A stretch of DNA of 64,000 nt from an uncultured delta proteobacterium (GTDB lineage Bacteria; Desulfobacterota; Desulfobulbia; Desulfobulbales; Desulfocapsaceae): the NCBI GenBank assembly GCA_903901335.1, contig CAIUQR010000130.1, positions 21,071 through 85,070 of the forward strand, read 5' to 3'. The notes beneath the pieces are model-generated. The model did not search any database, was not told the origin of the DNA, and worked only from the letters and a program-made list of their open reading frames with translations. Below, one piece after another: positions 1 through 8,452 of this stretch. The translations under genes and the position numbers were made by a program. Numbering within the stretch: position 1 is the first letter of the stretch; every line of letters starts with the position of its first letter.

Positions 1-1
1 C

Positions 2-676
2 CATAATCCAGACCTGGAAAATAACAGGATCCAGCCACCGACCCTGCTCTTCGTCGGCGCTCTCATTCTGTTTTACTCAATCACCGGTTCCTGGAAGAGC
101 AACTCAATCTGGTTCCAGCAGGGAGCCGGTAATTCACAGGCAATACTTGAACACCATGAATGGTACAGGCTTATAACCGCCTTGACCCTGCATGCAGACG
201 TAATTCATCTCCTGAATAACTGCATACTCGGCGGTTTTCTGCTTCATTTTTTCTTTCTTCTTACAGGCACCGGACTCGGCCTGTTTGCCCTCTTGATTAC
301 CGCCACGATCGGCAATTGCATCAATGTCGTTGTCCACGGCCCCGGGCACAATTTCGTCGGCTTTTCAACGGCTGTTTTTGGGGTGATCGGCATGCTTTCA
401 ATGCTCAGCTACAAAGACCGGAGCCGTACAATCGACTCGCATGTTCTGCTACCCTTGATGGCAGGCGTTGCCCTGCTGGCCATGTTGGGGAGCGAGGGGG
501 AGAGGACTGACCTCGGCGCCCATTTTTTCGGCCTGTTATGTGGTCTCCTCATGGGAAAGATCCTGTGTTTGCCACTGATAAAAAAGCCCCAGGACTCCCT
601 CTTTCTCCAAATTGTGCTATTCTGCGTCTCCCTTTTCATTTTTTCGGCATCCTGGATTCTGGCCATACAGATATAA
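2..676 (+). CDS. Rhomboid family intramembrane serine protease, 5'-truncated
   Basis: The reading frame is open from base 2, so the N-terminus lies outside the window; about 224 residues are visible. Rhomboids cut transmembrane segments inside the bilayer with a Ser-His pair. The family landmarks are present: the EWYRLITALTLHAD...HLLNN region, the active-site segment GFSTAVFG (Ser in the GxS position) and the His-bearing segment DLGAHFFGLLCG. At least five hydrophobic segments are seen, with a last one at the C-terminus. Glycine and histidine spacing resembles active rhomboids, although the usual GxSG is GFST here. The gene ends 203 bases before hflK, with no terminator seen. Confidence 0.82.
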   Translation, partial: HNPDLENNRIQPPTLLFVGALILFYSITGSWKSNSIWFQQGAGNSQAILEHHEWYRLITALTLHADVIHLLNNCILGGFLLHFFFLLTGTGLGLFALLITATIGNCINVVVHGPGHNFVGFSTAVFGVIGMLSMLSYKDRSRTIDSHVLLPLMAGVALLAMLGSEGERTDLGAHFFGLLCGLLMGKILCLPLIKKPQDSLFLQIVLFCVSLFIFSASWILAIQI

Positions 677-879
677 TGAAATACTATGACAATGTTTACT
701 TTCGATAACTGATTTGTACTGTTACCTGGAGACTTTTTCAGAATCTTGTTTGCAAAACGTATCATCAGTACTTACTCTAGTACGGTACTTATTTACCATT
801 TTCTTTATAACAATCCCAATAATCAAAAGGTTGCACGCGTCAGGCAGATATCTGCCCGGAAAAACCAGGAGAAACATCC

Positions 880-1992
880 ATGCCCAACCAGAATCAGGAA
901 CCCCCATGGGGAAAAAGAAGAAATCCTCAGACCCCGGAAGAACTTATGGCGCTGCTGATCAAAAAGATTCAGGATTTTTTTGCAGATAAGAAAATGCCCG
1001 GTTCCGGAACGGAGAAGGATGCCCCTGCCAAGCCGACGCATCCTTTCGCCAGCCTCGGCAAGATCCTGGCTATCATCCTTACCGGAATTATCCTGCAAGG
1101 AATCTATTCGTCGGTGTACAAAATTGCTCCCAATGAGGTTGGTGTCATTCTTCAGTTCGGTAAATATTCACGGACCGTCAGTTCAGGCCTGCATGTCATT
1201 CTTCCCTATGCTGAAAACCTGTATAAAGTTGAAGTTGCCGATATCAAAAAAGAAGAATTCGGCTTTCGCAGCCGTTCCCCGGGACAGGTGACCACCTTCG
1301 ACAGACAGGGGTTCGACAAGGAATCACTGATGCTGACGGCAGACAAGAACGTTATAAATGTCGCCTGGATAGTCCAGTATAAAATTAAGGATCCGGTGGA
1401 ATACCTCTTTAAGGTAAAAGACGTAAAGCAGGCCGTCCGCGATATCTCGGAAAGTGTGACCAGACGGATTGTCGGAAACATGGATTTTGACTACGTCCTC
1501 GGCAATCGTGATCTTCTCGCTGCGTCCGTGAAGGGAGAGCTGCAGTCTGAACTTGATAATCTGCACGCAGGAGTGGCTATCGGCACCGTCCAGTTTCAGG
1601 ATATCAATCCTCCTGATCCGGTCAAACCGGCCTTTAATGAGGTCAACGAGGCCGATCAGGATATGAAACGGCTGGTCAACGAGGCCGAAGAGATCTATAA
1701 CAAAGAGATCCCGAGGGCCAGTGGCGATGCCCAGAAAATTATCCAGGAGGCCCAGGGGTATGCCGCTGCCAGGATAAACAATGCCAAAGGCGAAACAGAA
1801 CGCTTTCTTGATATCCTGAAAGAGTACAAAAATGCCCCGGACGTGACCCGCAAGCGCATGTATCTGGAAACCATGCAGGGCATAATCCCGACAGTTCAAT
1901 CCGTATATGTCATCGATAAAAACCAGCAAGGACCGTTACCGCTCTTAAATATATCCGGTTCCAAAGACCTTCCGTCCGCAGGCTTAAAATAG
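880..1992 (+). CDS. hflK: HflK, SPFH-domain regulator of FtsH
   Basis: This 370-residue protein belongs to the stomatin/prohibitin (SPFH) family. HflK and HflC form a membrane cage that surrounds the FtsH protease and restrains it. The N-terminus is polar and Pro/Gly-rich, a single membrane anchor lies at about residues 58-78, and the SPFH domain follows (starting around APNEVGVILQFG). A long helical region rich in Glu, Lys and Ala (EADQDMKRLVNEAEE onward) precedes a variable tail. The start is supported by an AGGAG ribosome site about 8 bases upstream. hflC follows after 27 bases in the usual order. No ftsH is present in the window. Confidence 0.95.
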   Translation: MPNQNQEPPWGKRRNPQTPEELMALLIKKIQDFFADKKMPGSGTEKDAPAKPTHPFASLGKILAIILTGIILQGIYSSVYKIAPNEVGVILQFGKYSRTVSSGLHVILPYAENLYKVEVADIKKEEFGFRSRSPGQVTTFDRQGFDKESLMLTADKNVINVAWIVQYKIKDPVEYLFKVKDVKQAVRDISESVTRRIVGNMDFDYVLGNRDLLAASVKGELQSELDNLHAGVAIGTVQFQDINPPDPVKPAFNEVNEADQDMKRLVNEAEEIYNKEIPRASGDAQKIIQEAQGYAAARINNAKGETERFLDILKEYKNAPDVTRKRMYLETMQGIIPTVQSVYVIDKNQQGPLPLLNISGSKDLPSAGLK

Positions 1993-2019
1993 ATCGGTCA
2001 TTCACTTGAGGATAAGAAC

Positions 2020-2955
2020 ATGAAACAAGTAGCTCATTTTTTTCTGGTCGGTCTCGTTTTGCTGGCGATAGTCGTTGTTTATGACGGCTTCTTCATTCTG
2101 GAAGAAGGAACGCAAGCGGTCATTACCCAGTTCGGGGCTCCTGTCGGAGAATCCATTACCGAGGCGGGACTGCACTATAAAATTCCACTTATTCAACAGG
2201 TAAACCTGTTTCAAAAGCGCATTGAAATATGGGACGGCGACGCCAATCAGATTACCACCAACGATAAGACCTACGTCTTTCTTGACATCACCGCCCGCTG
2301 GCGGATCGCCGATCCCCTGAAGTTCATGCAGGCTGTAAGAACAGTTACTCGCGGTCAATCGATGCTGGACGATATCATCGATGGTACCGTTCGCGACCTG
2401 GTGAACAAGAATGACCTGATGGAAATTATCCGCAGTTCCGACTGGTCTGAAAAGACCATGTTAAATACCACCGTAGACATCGGCACAAAACCGTTATTGG
2501 GACGAGACCAGATATCCAAGAAGATTCTGGAGGCGGCAGCAAAACTGACTCCTCAGTACGGTATTGAACTGAAGGATGTGATGTTGAAAAGAGTCAACTA
2601 CATAGAGTCGGTCCGCCAGAAGGTCTACGACCGGATGATTTCGGAAAGAAAACGGATCGCAGCCGAAAGACGGTCCTTCGGAGAAGGGCAAAAGGCCGAG
2701 ATCCTTGGAAAGGTTGAAAAAGAACTGAAGGAGATTCACTCCAAGGCCAATAGAGAGGCGCTGATTACCAGAGGAAAGGCCGATGCGGAGGCAACGAAGA
2801 TTTATGCCCAGGCCTATTCCCAGGATCCGGAGTTTTTTTCTTTCGAGAAAACGCTTGAAGGATATAAGAGTATTTTTGGTAAAAACACTTCACTTGTCCT
2901 GTCGTCAGATTCCGACCTGTATCAATATCTGAGAAGCGTCGCCGGCAAGAAGTAA
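2020..2955 (+). CDS. hflC: HflC, SPFH-domain partner of HflK
   Basis: This 311-residue SPFH protein is the partner of HflK in the periplasm-facing complex that modulates FtsH. A membrane anchor at residues 4-22 is followed immediately by the SPFH start (EEGTQAVITQFGAPVG). A helical charged segment with ERKRIAAERRSFGEGQKAE is typical of HflC, as is the segment GKADAEATKIYAQAY. The start follows a TTGAGG ribosome site. It forms an operon with hflK. Its last 51 bases overlap the end of truA on the opposite strand, so the two genes converge without a spacer. Confidence 0.95.
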   Translation: MKQVAHFFLVGLVLLAIVVVYDGFFILEEGTQAVITQFGAPVGESITEAGLHYKIPLIQQVNLFQKRIEIWDGDANQITTNDKTYVFLDITARWRIADPLKFMQAVRTVTRGQSMLDDIIDGTVRDLVNKNDLMEIIRSSDWSEKTMLNTTVDIGTKPLLGRDQISKKILEAAAKLTPQYGIELKDVMLKRVNYIESVRQKVYDRMISERKRIAAERRSFGEGQKAEILGKVEKELKEIHSKANREALITRGKADAEATKIYAQAYSQDPEFFSFEKTLEGYKSIFGKNTSLVLSSDSDLYQYLRSVAGKK

Positions 2956-3726
2956 TTGCCTGGCCAGTTCATCTTCATCGTAAAAGGCCCTTTCGAAAAA
3001 CAAGCCGGATGCAGGCGCAGTATGGTTTGCCGGAACCTCGGAAGGGCCTTCGAACAGGCCCTTTATATCCTCTTCTTTCAGCCGGTGACATCCGGCCTCG
3101 ACCAGAACCCCAACCATCCTCCGGACCATGTGCCAGAGAAAATGCGATCCGATTACGCGGATCCGGATCATGTCCTTCTTTAAAAATACCTCGACCTTGT
3201 GGACCAGTACACTGGTCGATTTTTTCAGCTCCTGTTTTTCAGCAAAAGCGGCATAATCGTGCATACCCACCATCGCCGCTCCCGCGCGCTGCATGGCGGG
3301 CAGATCCAGTTCCTCATGCACCCACCAGTCATAACGTTTGCCGAAAGCTGATTTTCGTGTGCGGAGCTGATAGATATAGCTCCTGGCAATGCAGTTATGA
3401 CGAGCATGAAAACGGCTGTCCGCCGCCTCAACCGCCCGGACGGCTATATCCTTGGGCAGGGTCTCATTCAGCATCCGGGTAACCTCAGGCGGGGGCATAG
3501 GACTTGCAACCTCCAGATGAGCCACATATTCCAGGGCATGAACTCCGGCATCGGTACGGCCGCAGCCCTGAAGATCCAGAGCAATTTTGCCAAAAACACG
3601 CACAGCCGCCTTGAGCAGGTCACCCTGCACCGTCCGGGCATCCGCCTGTTTCTGCCAGCCGCTGAAATTGGTGCCGTCATACTCAAGGGTAAGCTTGTAG
3701 CGACGGAGAGTACCTTTTTTGGTCAT
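2905..3726 (-). CDS. truA: tRNA pseudouridine(38-40) synthase TruA
   Basis: TruA makes pseudouridine at positions 38-40 of tRNA anticodon stems. The protein shows the N-terminal motif LEYDGTNFSGWQKQ and the catalytic segment GCGRTDAGVHA, with the nucleophile at Asp59. The later segments RYDWWVHEEL and HFLWHMVRRMVG are also typical. The chosen ATG gives 273 residues, the normal family length. The frame is open further upstream to a TTG at 3801, which would add 25 unconserved residues, so the start is not certain. The gene lies 91 bases downstream of the FAD-dependent dehydrogenase and may share its transcript. Confidence 0.94.
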   Translation of the reverse strand: MTKKGTLRRYKLTLEYDGTNFSGWQKQADARTVQGDLLKAAVRVFGKIALDLQGCGRTDAGVHALEYVAHLEVASPMPPPEVTRMLNETLPKDIAVRAVEAADSRFHARHNCIARSYIYQLRTRKSAFGKRYDWWVHEELDLPAMQRAGAAMVGMHDYAAFAEKQELKKSTSVLVHKVEVFLKKDMIRIRVIGSHFLWHMVRRMVGVLVEAGCHRLKEEDIKGLFEGPSEVPANHTAPASGLFFERAFYDEDELARQLLLAGDASQILIQVGI

Positions 3727-3817
3727 GATCTCTGAAATCTCCCTGTTGACAGCCTGTTGCCGCCCCGCGTCCTGCTGTGCCTGAATGGTCTCGTTTTCCA
3801 ATGCCGCTTTCTCCAGG

Positions 3818-5395
3818 CTATTGACTCAACATGTGCATTTCGACAGCCCTTACGGCATCGGCAGCTGAACTCGTTATACCGCCTGTATAACCGGAGCCTT
3901 CACCTATCGGATAGATATTTTTTATACTGACCGATTCATAATTTTCGTCGCGTATAATCCGCACAGGAGACGAGGTTCGCGTTTCTGCCCCTAACAATAC
4001 CGCATGAGAGGAAACGAAGAGTGGAACTTCGTCTTTCCATTTAGCAAAGGCGGCGAGCAGCTCACCTACCACAAATCCTGGAACAATCTCTTTCATATCG
4101 GCTGGAACTACCCCCATCTTATACGAATTTTCGTTCAATCCGGCAGAGGTCCTCTCGCCTAAAAACTCCATCAGGTTCTGCGCCGGAACTCCCCATCTTC
4201 CTCCGCCTGCGTCAAAGGCCTTTCGCTCGATGTCCTTTTGAAACTCTATGCCCGCCAGTGGATCGGCCGAGGGATAATCATCCGTATGACAGGTTACCAC
4301 CAGCGCCGCATTGGAGAATGCCGATGACCGGCGGGAGTAGCTCATCCCGTTGACCACCATCAGGCCGTGACCGGAGGAGGCATTAATGACCTCACCTCCG
4401 GGGCACATGCAGAATGTATACACCCCTCTCCGGATTTTTCGATTGGTATAATTCAACGAATAGGTGGCGGCCCCCAACTGACGACAGTCCTTATATTTAT
4501 TCCCATAGCGCATACAATTTATAATTTCGGCAGGATGCTCGATTCTGACACCGACGGCAATCGGTTTTTGCTCCAGGGCGATACCTTTGCGATGCATCAT
4601 CTCCAAGGTATCACGCGCTGAATTTCCCAGGGCGACATAGATGCTCGAAGAAAGATATTCCCTCTCGCCGTTGATGACGATACCTGAAGCCTTGCCCTCT
4701 GCTATCAGAATATCCGTCATTTTTGCCCCATAATATATCTCACCGCCTCTCTCAAAGATAGAGTTTCGTATATTACGAACGATTGAGCATAAGACGTCGG
4801 TCCCCAGATGGGGCTTGCTGATGTACTCAATTTCCGCGGGGGCGCCAAATTTAATAAGCGTATGTAAAACCCGATTTGTAGCGCTCGAATTATTCTCTCT
4901 CCTGGAAAACAGCTTCCCATCCGAGTACGAACCAGCGCCGCCTTCACCAAACTGGATATTCGATTCAGGGTCTATCTCCCTTTCACTGATAAATCTCTGT
5001 ACATCGGCGGAGCGTTCTTCTAGCTTTTTCCCCCGTTCAAAGATGAGAGGTTTAATCCCATAATCAAGGAGTTCAAGCGCCGCAAACATGCCGGCAGGAC
5101 CGAAACCTACGATTATCGGCCTCTCCTTCATGTTGCCGGTTTTCCTCTCTGCCTGTGCTGGTTCTGTATAGAGAGGAAAGTTTTGCCGGTTTTCAAAGCC
5201 ATCCGGGGTACCGACAGCTATTGTAATTTTGTAGAAGAACTGTTCCTTATTGCTTAAATCAAGTGATTTGCTCAGGATTCTGGCGATGGCTATATCTTCT
5301 GCGCCGATTCCCAGGATCTTGGCAGCGGCTTTTGCGTATTCGTCCATGCCGTCTTTTTCAACGGGAATCTGCAAATTTATACGTAGTAGATCCAA
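3818..5395 (-). CDS. FAD-dependent dehydrogenase, COG2509 type
   Basis: This is a 525-residue flavoprotein of the uncharacterised COG2509 dehydrogenase family. An N-terminal domain of about 90 residues precedes the dinucleotide-binding motif VGFGPAGMFAAL (Gly97-Gly102) with an acidic end of the second strand (FERG). The family segments IQFGEGGAGSYSDGKL and GEGSGYTGGITSSAADA (FAD contact near the C-terminus) are present. Substrate and electron acceptor are unknown. The start is a TTG preceded by GGAG at 7 bases. Thirty-four bases upstream ends the putative selenoprotein gene, whose BFD-like iron-sulfur fold makes it a plausible electron partner; this pairing is inference. Confidence 0.88.
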   Translation of the reverse strand: MDLLRINLQIPVEKDGMDEYAKAAAKILGIGAEDIAIARILSKSLDLSNKEQFFYKITIAVGTPDGFENRQNFPLYTEPAQAERKTGNMKERPIIVGFGPAGMFAALELLDYGIKPLIFERGKKLEERSADVQRFISEREIDPESNIQFGEGGAGSYSDGKLFSRRENNSSATNRVLHTLIKFGAPAEIEYISKPHLGTDVLCSIVRNIRNSIFERGGEIYYGAKMTDILIAEGKASGIVINGEREYLSSSIYVALGNSARDTLEMMHRKGIALEQKPIAVGVRIEHPAEIINCMRYGNKYKDCRQLGAATYSLNYTNRKIRRGVYTFCMCPGGEVINASSGHGLMVVNGMSYSRRSSAFSNAALVVTCHTDDYPSADPLAGIEFQKDIERKAFDAGGGRWGVPAQNLMEFLGERTSAGLNENSYKMGVVPADMKEIVPGFVVGELLAAFAKWKDEVPLFVSSHAVLLGAETRTSSPVRIIRDENYESVSIKNIYPIGEGSGYTGGITSSAADAVRAVEMHMLSQ

Positions 5396-5429
5396 AGACC
5401 GCTCCTATCGCTCTTCATGAAATGTCTTT

Positions 5430-5675
5430 TTAAATCAATAGGCCACGAGGGTCGGGAACACGTTTGATGCCCTCTTTTTCAAATACCCTGTCCACGACAC
5501 GGCGGACATCGCCTAAACATCATGCGCCTTTTGGATTCCTGGTCCGGCATTGACAGCCTCCCGCTTTCTTCTCCTCTTTGATTCTCTCTTCAATGGTAGA
5601 TTTCCGGTGCTTTACAATATCGGCCTCAATATCGGATTCAGTATACTCGTAGCAGTAGCAGATCAGGTTGTCCAT
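5430..5675 (-). CDS. Putative BFD/CopZ-like [2Fe-2S] selenoprotein with in-frame UGA (Sec52)
   Basis: This gene has 82 codons, with a UGA at codon 52 (bases 5522-5520) and a true TAA stop at 5432-5430. The predicted 81 residues show CYC (6-8), STIEERI (26-32), CQC (41-43), NPKGA then UGA, CLGDVRRVV. From what I know of the family, BFD/CopZ-like iron-sulfur proteins end this core as NPxGxCCLGxV, so UGA sits exactly where a ligand Cys is expected. Sequence after the UGA stays open and family-like for 29 more residues. A SECIS-like hairpin follows at 18 bases. It lies between the yehS-like gene and the FAD dehydrogenase, 34 bases from each. Ordinary gene callers would miss it or truncate it. Confidence 0.8.
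5489..5508 (-). promoter_or_regulatory. Bacterial SECIS-like hairpin after in-frame UGA
   Basis: Reading the minus strand, the stem UGUCCGC pairs with GUGGACA (seven pairs, one of them G-U) around a six-base loop, CGUGUC. The loop has G as its second base and begins 18 bases after the UGA. Bacterial SECIS elements that bind SelB need a small apical loop with a G in the first two positions, about 16-37 bases past the UGA; this hairpin meets both rules. A competing shorter hairpin, GGCG-AUGUC-CGCC, overlaps it. Confidence 0.65.
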
Positions 5676-5709
5676 GATTTCTCTCTGTGGTGACGGGAAA
5701 CGGCTGCCG

Positions 5710-6204
5710 CTATTTCCGCCATACGGATTTTGCTTTAATTGAAATATCCGGCCGATATTTCAGGCGCAGGCCTTTTAAAAAATTGCGTAAAATCTGATCC
5801 TTGCAAAGACGATAGTGCTTATGGCCGGGCTTGCGGAAAAACGCACTTAATTCATGCTCGCTCATGGGCAGATCAGCCAGGTCCATAATATGCAGGATAT
5901 CTTCGCCTTTCAGGTCCAAGGCAATCTTTAATTTTCTGAAAATACTGTTGTTCGTCAAACGCTTCTCAGGTTCAGGTGACGGCCCTTCTTTCTTACCACG
6001 TCTATCGTAAATCAACCCATTGAGGAAACCGGCCAACTGCGTATCGCTGCACTTCAGAAAACCCGGATCGTCTTCTGTTATTAACAAACCGCTGATCTGC
6101 TCCCGCGTTACCTGCTGATCGGCCAAGGCAAAAAGAGCGATCATTTTCAAATCGCTATAGTCAAAGGTATAGCGGATACTGCGCAATATATCGTTGTTAT
6201 TCAA
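5710..6204 (-). CDS. DUF1456 family protein (YehS-like)
   Basis: This 164-residue protein is homologous to E. coli YehS. DUF1456 proteins carry two similar halves, seen here as NNNDILRSIRYTF...FLKCSDTQLAGFLNGLI and NNSIFRKLKIALDLKGEDIL...LCKDQILRNFLKGL. The function of the family is unknown. The start is a TTG with GGGA five bases upstream, giving an N-terminus that matches YehS (MxxNDILRSxRY). It is the first gene of the minus-strand operon that continues with the selenoprotein and the FAD dehydrogenase. No link between its role and redox chemistry is established. Confidence 0.88.
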   Translation of the reverse strand: MNNNDILRSIRYTFDYSDLKMIALFALADQQVTREQISGLLITEDDPGFLKCSDTQLAGFLNGLIYDRRGKKEGPSPEPEKRLTNNSIFRKLKIALDLKGEDILHIMDLADLPMSEHELSAFFRKPGHKHYRLCKDQILRNFLKGLRLKYRPDISIKAKSVWRK

Positions 6205-6599
6205 ATTGTTCCCGATTTGACTGTTGTTCCGACACGACGGCTCTCTGCACGCTCACCTTGCAAGCTTACCAGATTTTACAGCTTTTGGATAAGGTTGAAT
6301 TCTTTAAAATCTGCCGCCTCGTTCTGTTTTATGGTGTGCTGATCGAAGTGAAATATCCTTTTCCGTCCTCTCCAAGATAATGCGGGAAACATCTTCTATC
6401 TGATATTTGATTTTTAGGTTATGATGTTTTTGGAAGATCGTGACCTTTCCAAAGGCATTCGATCAATACTTCTGAAATATGTTGACCATCGAATGCCCTC
6501 GGTTTTGATCATTTAAAAAAACCATCTTTCCGTAAACCACTCCCAGATGTGTGATTTACAGAAACTGGAAAACAGCTTATTAGGCACAAAGGAATCAAT
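6205..6599 (+). other. Intergenic region with a 10-bp inverted repeat
   Basis: No gene is supported in this divergent gap, which must hold promoters for both flanking genes. The perfect inverted repeat GGCATTCGAT (6454-6463) and ATCGAATGCC (6488-6497), spaced by 24 bases, lies about 100 bases upstream of the HNH gene. It could be an operator or a remnant of an insertion event. The DNA becomes AT-rich from here into the HNH gene. Confidence 0.4.
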
Positions 6600-7190
6600 G
6601 TGAGTCGAGAAAATATTCCAAAAAAGATCAAAGAAGCACTGCTCGACGAGTACGATCATAGATGCGCTATTTGCGGAGGAGATCGTCCGCACCTCCATCA
6701 TGTTGATGAAAACCCATCGAATAATGATATTTATAATTTACTACCCTTGTGCCCAAACTGTCATCTAAGAGATCAGCACAATCCAACTCGCAGAATAGAC
6801 TTGCAAAAACTAAAGATTTTCAGAATTTACAAAGATCCTTCAATCCTAAGGCCTCAATTTCATCCTATATATACAAGGCAACTCTTTCTTGCTGAAATAG
6901 AAGTAAGCGATGATCAAATTGAGTTTCTTGAACAGCAAGTAAAAGAGCTCATTGAATTTATATCTTCGTTTGAAATGGGAGAATTCTATAGTAAGCGAAT
7001 CCATGAATTGGTCGGCCCAACAAAGAAGCCGATGATTATCAGATCGCTTACAGGCGGACCGGACCCCAAAGCTGATAAAAGGAGAAAAGAAATCAATCGT
7101 GATTACAGGCAGAAGTTATTTGAAAATAAAGCTGCTGTTTTAGAACTTCTGGTTGAAATGCTTCGTTATCAATCATGGGCAAATGCCTGA
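6600..7190 (+). CDS. HNH endonuclease domain protein
   Basis: This 196-residue protein has an N-terminal HNH nuclease fold: C22-x2-C25, then HLHHVDENPSNN (His33/His34), NLLPLCPNCH with C51-x2-C54-His55. The four cysteines would bind a structural zinc, and the first His of HHVD is the usual general base. The remaining 130 residues are helical and charged, with no recognised domain. Starts at GTG with GGA six bases upstream. The gene is noticeably AT-richer than its neighbours and is flanked by two gene-free gaps of about 400 bases, which suggests lateral arrival. Lone HNH genes can be restriction or homing enzymes; no partner methylase is adjacent. Confidence 0.85.
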   Translation: MSRENIPKKIKEALLDEYDHRCAICGGDRPHLHHVDENPSNNDIYNLLPLCPNCHLRDQHNPTRRIDLQKLKIFRIYKDPSILRPQFHPIYTRQLFLAEIEVSDDQIEFLEQQVKELIEFISSFEMGEFYSKRIHELVGPTKKPMIIRSLTGGPDPKADKRRKEINRDYRQKLFENKAAVLELLVEMLRYQSWANA

Positions 7191-7632
7191 CTAGCCAATA
7201 AACTTTACAGGAATAAAGCATGTTTTCAAAGAGGGCAGCGTGTCGGCTGGCAGGTTATTTCACCGTTTTTCAGAAGGCGACAGGCCCTTTTTCCATTGTC
7301 AGATTTGAGATTCACAGCAAATCCCCACTTATCCATAATTTTAACACCTTACACGCTGAAGTGGATGGTTTTTCTGGGTAAAGGCAAAAATCACATTGTG
7401 TCTTCTGAACTCCACTGAATAAGAAAATGGATTAAGGAAAGATGTAACAAATTTTCAAACCCACCGCCCAGGAATGTTCAGGAGAAATCGGAGCGGTGAG
7501 CACATCGGCAATGATATTATCTATAGGATAGTTCATATTCCAAGGTTCCGGTTTTCTGACAAGAAAAACGATTAATTATCAAGGAATCTTCGACTTGCTC
7601 GAAGCCTTTTTGTATCCAAAGAAAAAACGCAT
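7191..7632. other. Intergenic region, no gene supported
   Basis: No coding frame of note is seen on either strand. It holds AT-rich sequence similar to the HNH gene. Near its right end, at 7588-7611, CTTCGA-CTTGC-TCGAAG followed by CCTTTTT could act as a weak terminator on the plus strand. Confidence 0.4.
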
Positions 7633-8331
7633 ATGAGATTACAAAGATTTTTATCCAGTGTTGGATTTTGTTCAAAACGTCAGGCAGAAAGTTATATCCG
7701 TGCCGGGAAAATCCTGGTTAATGGTGAAACGGCAGCAATTGGATACGAGGTTTCGGGAGAGGAAGACATCGTCATAGATGGACAACCGCTGCTCGTCAAA
7801 GAATCTCCCCGGAAAAAGGTCCTGGTCTTTTATAAACCCAAGGGAGTGGAATGCTCTCTTACTTCCTCTGGTGGCGTGAAAACATTGCTGGATTTTGATT
7901 TTGGTGCTGATCGCGTCTTTCCTATCGGCCGCCTGGACAGAGATTCCCATGGCCTGCTCCTTCTCACCAATGATGGAGCGTTGGGAAACAGCTTAGCCAG
8001 GCCCAGCCTTGAGCATGAAGAAGAATATGTAGTGGCGATCAAAGGAGAGGTTACGCCAGGAATACTCGTCAAACTTGCGCAAGGGATATCCCTCGAAAAG
8101 AAAAAAACAGTACCCTGCCGTGTCGAACAGATTGAAGAGAAGAAGCTCCGATTTATTCTGCATGACGGCCGGAACAGGCAGATCCGAAAGATGTGCGAGG
8201 CGGCGGGCCTGCAGGTTGACGATCTTATGCGGGTCCGAATCGGCAGGATTGTGCTGCAAGAACTCAAGGAAGGGGAGTGGAGAGTTTTAAATGATGCGGA
8301 ATTCCAGGCATTGAAGAAGGAAAAGGGATAG
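7633..8331 (+). CDS. RsuA/RluB/RluF-family rRNA pseudouridine synthase
   Basis: This 232-residue enzyme isomerises a uridine in ribosomal RNA to pseudouridine. An S4 RNA-binding domain occupies residues 1-50 (MRLQRFLSSVGFCSKRQAES). The catalytic domain follows, with GRLDRDSHGLLLLTNDG carrying nucleophile Asp102 and the late motif GRNRQIRKMCEAAGL. Sequence features fit the RluB/RluE/RluF/RsuA group. The exact target base cannot be assigned from the sequence alone. The ribosome site upstream of the ATG is weak (AAAGAAAA). Confidence 0.9.
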   Translation: MRLQRFLSSVGFCSKRQAESYIRAGKILVNGETAAIGYEVSGEEDIVIDGQPLLVKESPRKKVLVFYKPKGVECSLTSSGGVKTLLDFDFGADRVFPIGRLDRDSHGLLLLTNDGALGNSLARPSLEHEEEYVVAIKGEVTPGILVKLAQGISLEKKKTVPCRVEQIEEKKLRFILHDGRNRQIRKMCEAAGLQVDDLMRVRIGRIVLQELKEGEWRVLNDAEFQALKKEKG

Positions 8332-8452
8332 ATTTTATATTGACATCCAGGCGCGGCTCCTTCATACTCCCCTCAGAACAGGCAAGTTCTTGTCAAATAA
8401 AAGAAGTTATCGGGCCGACCTGCCGGTCGCAAGTTTAAAAAAAGAACGTCCT

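Noticed and set aside
5520..5522. TGA in the small gene between yehS-like and the FAD dehydrogenase read as an ordinary stop
   Set aside because: The frame stays open and family-like after it, and a SECIS-like hairpin follows at the right distance; treated as Sec instead.
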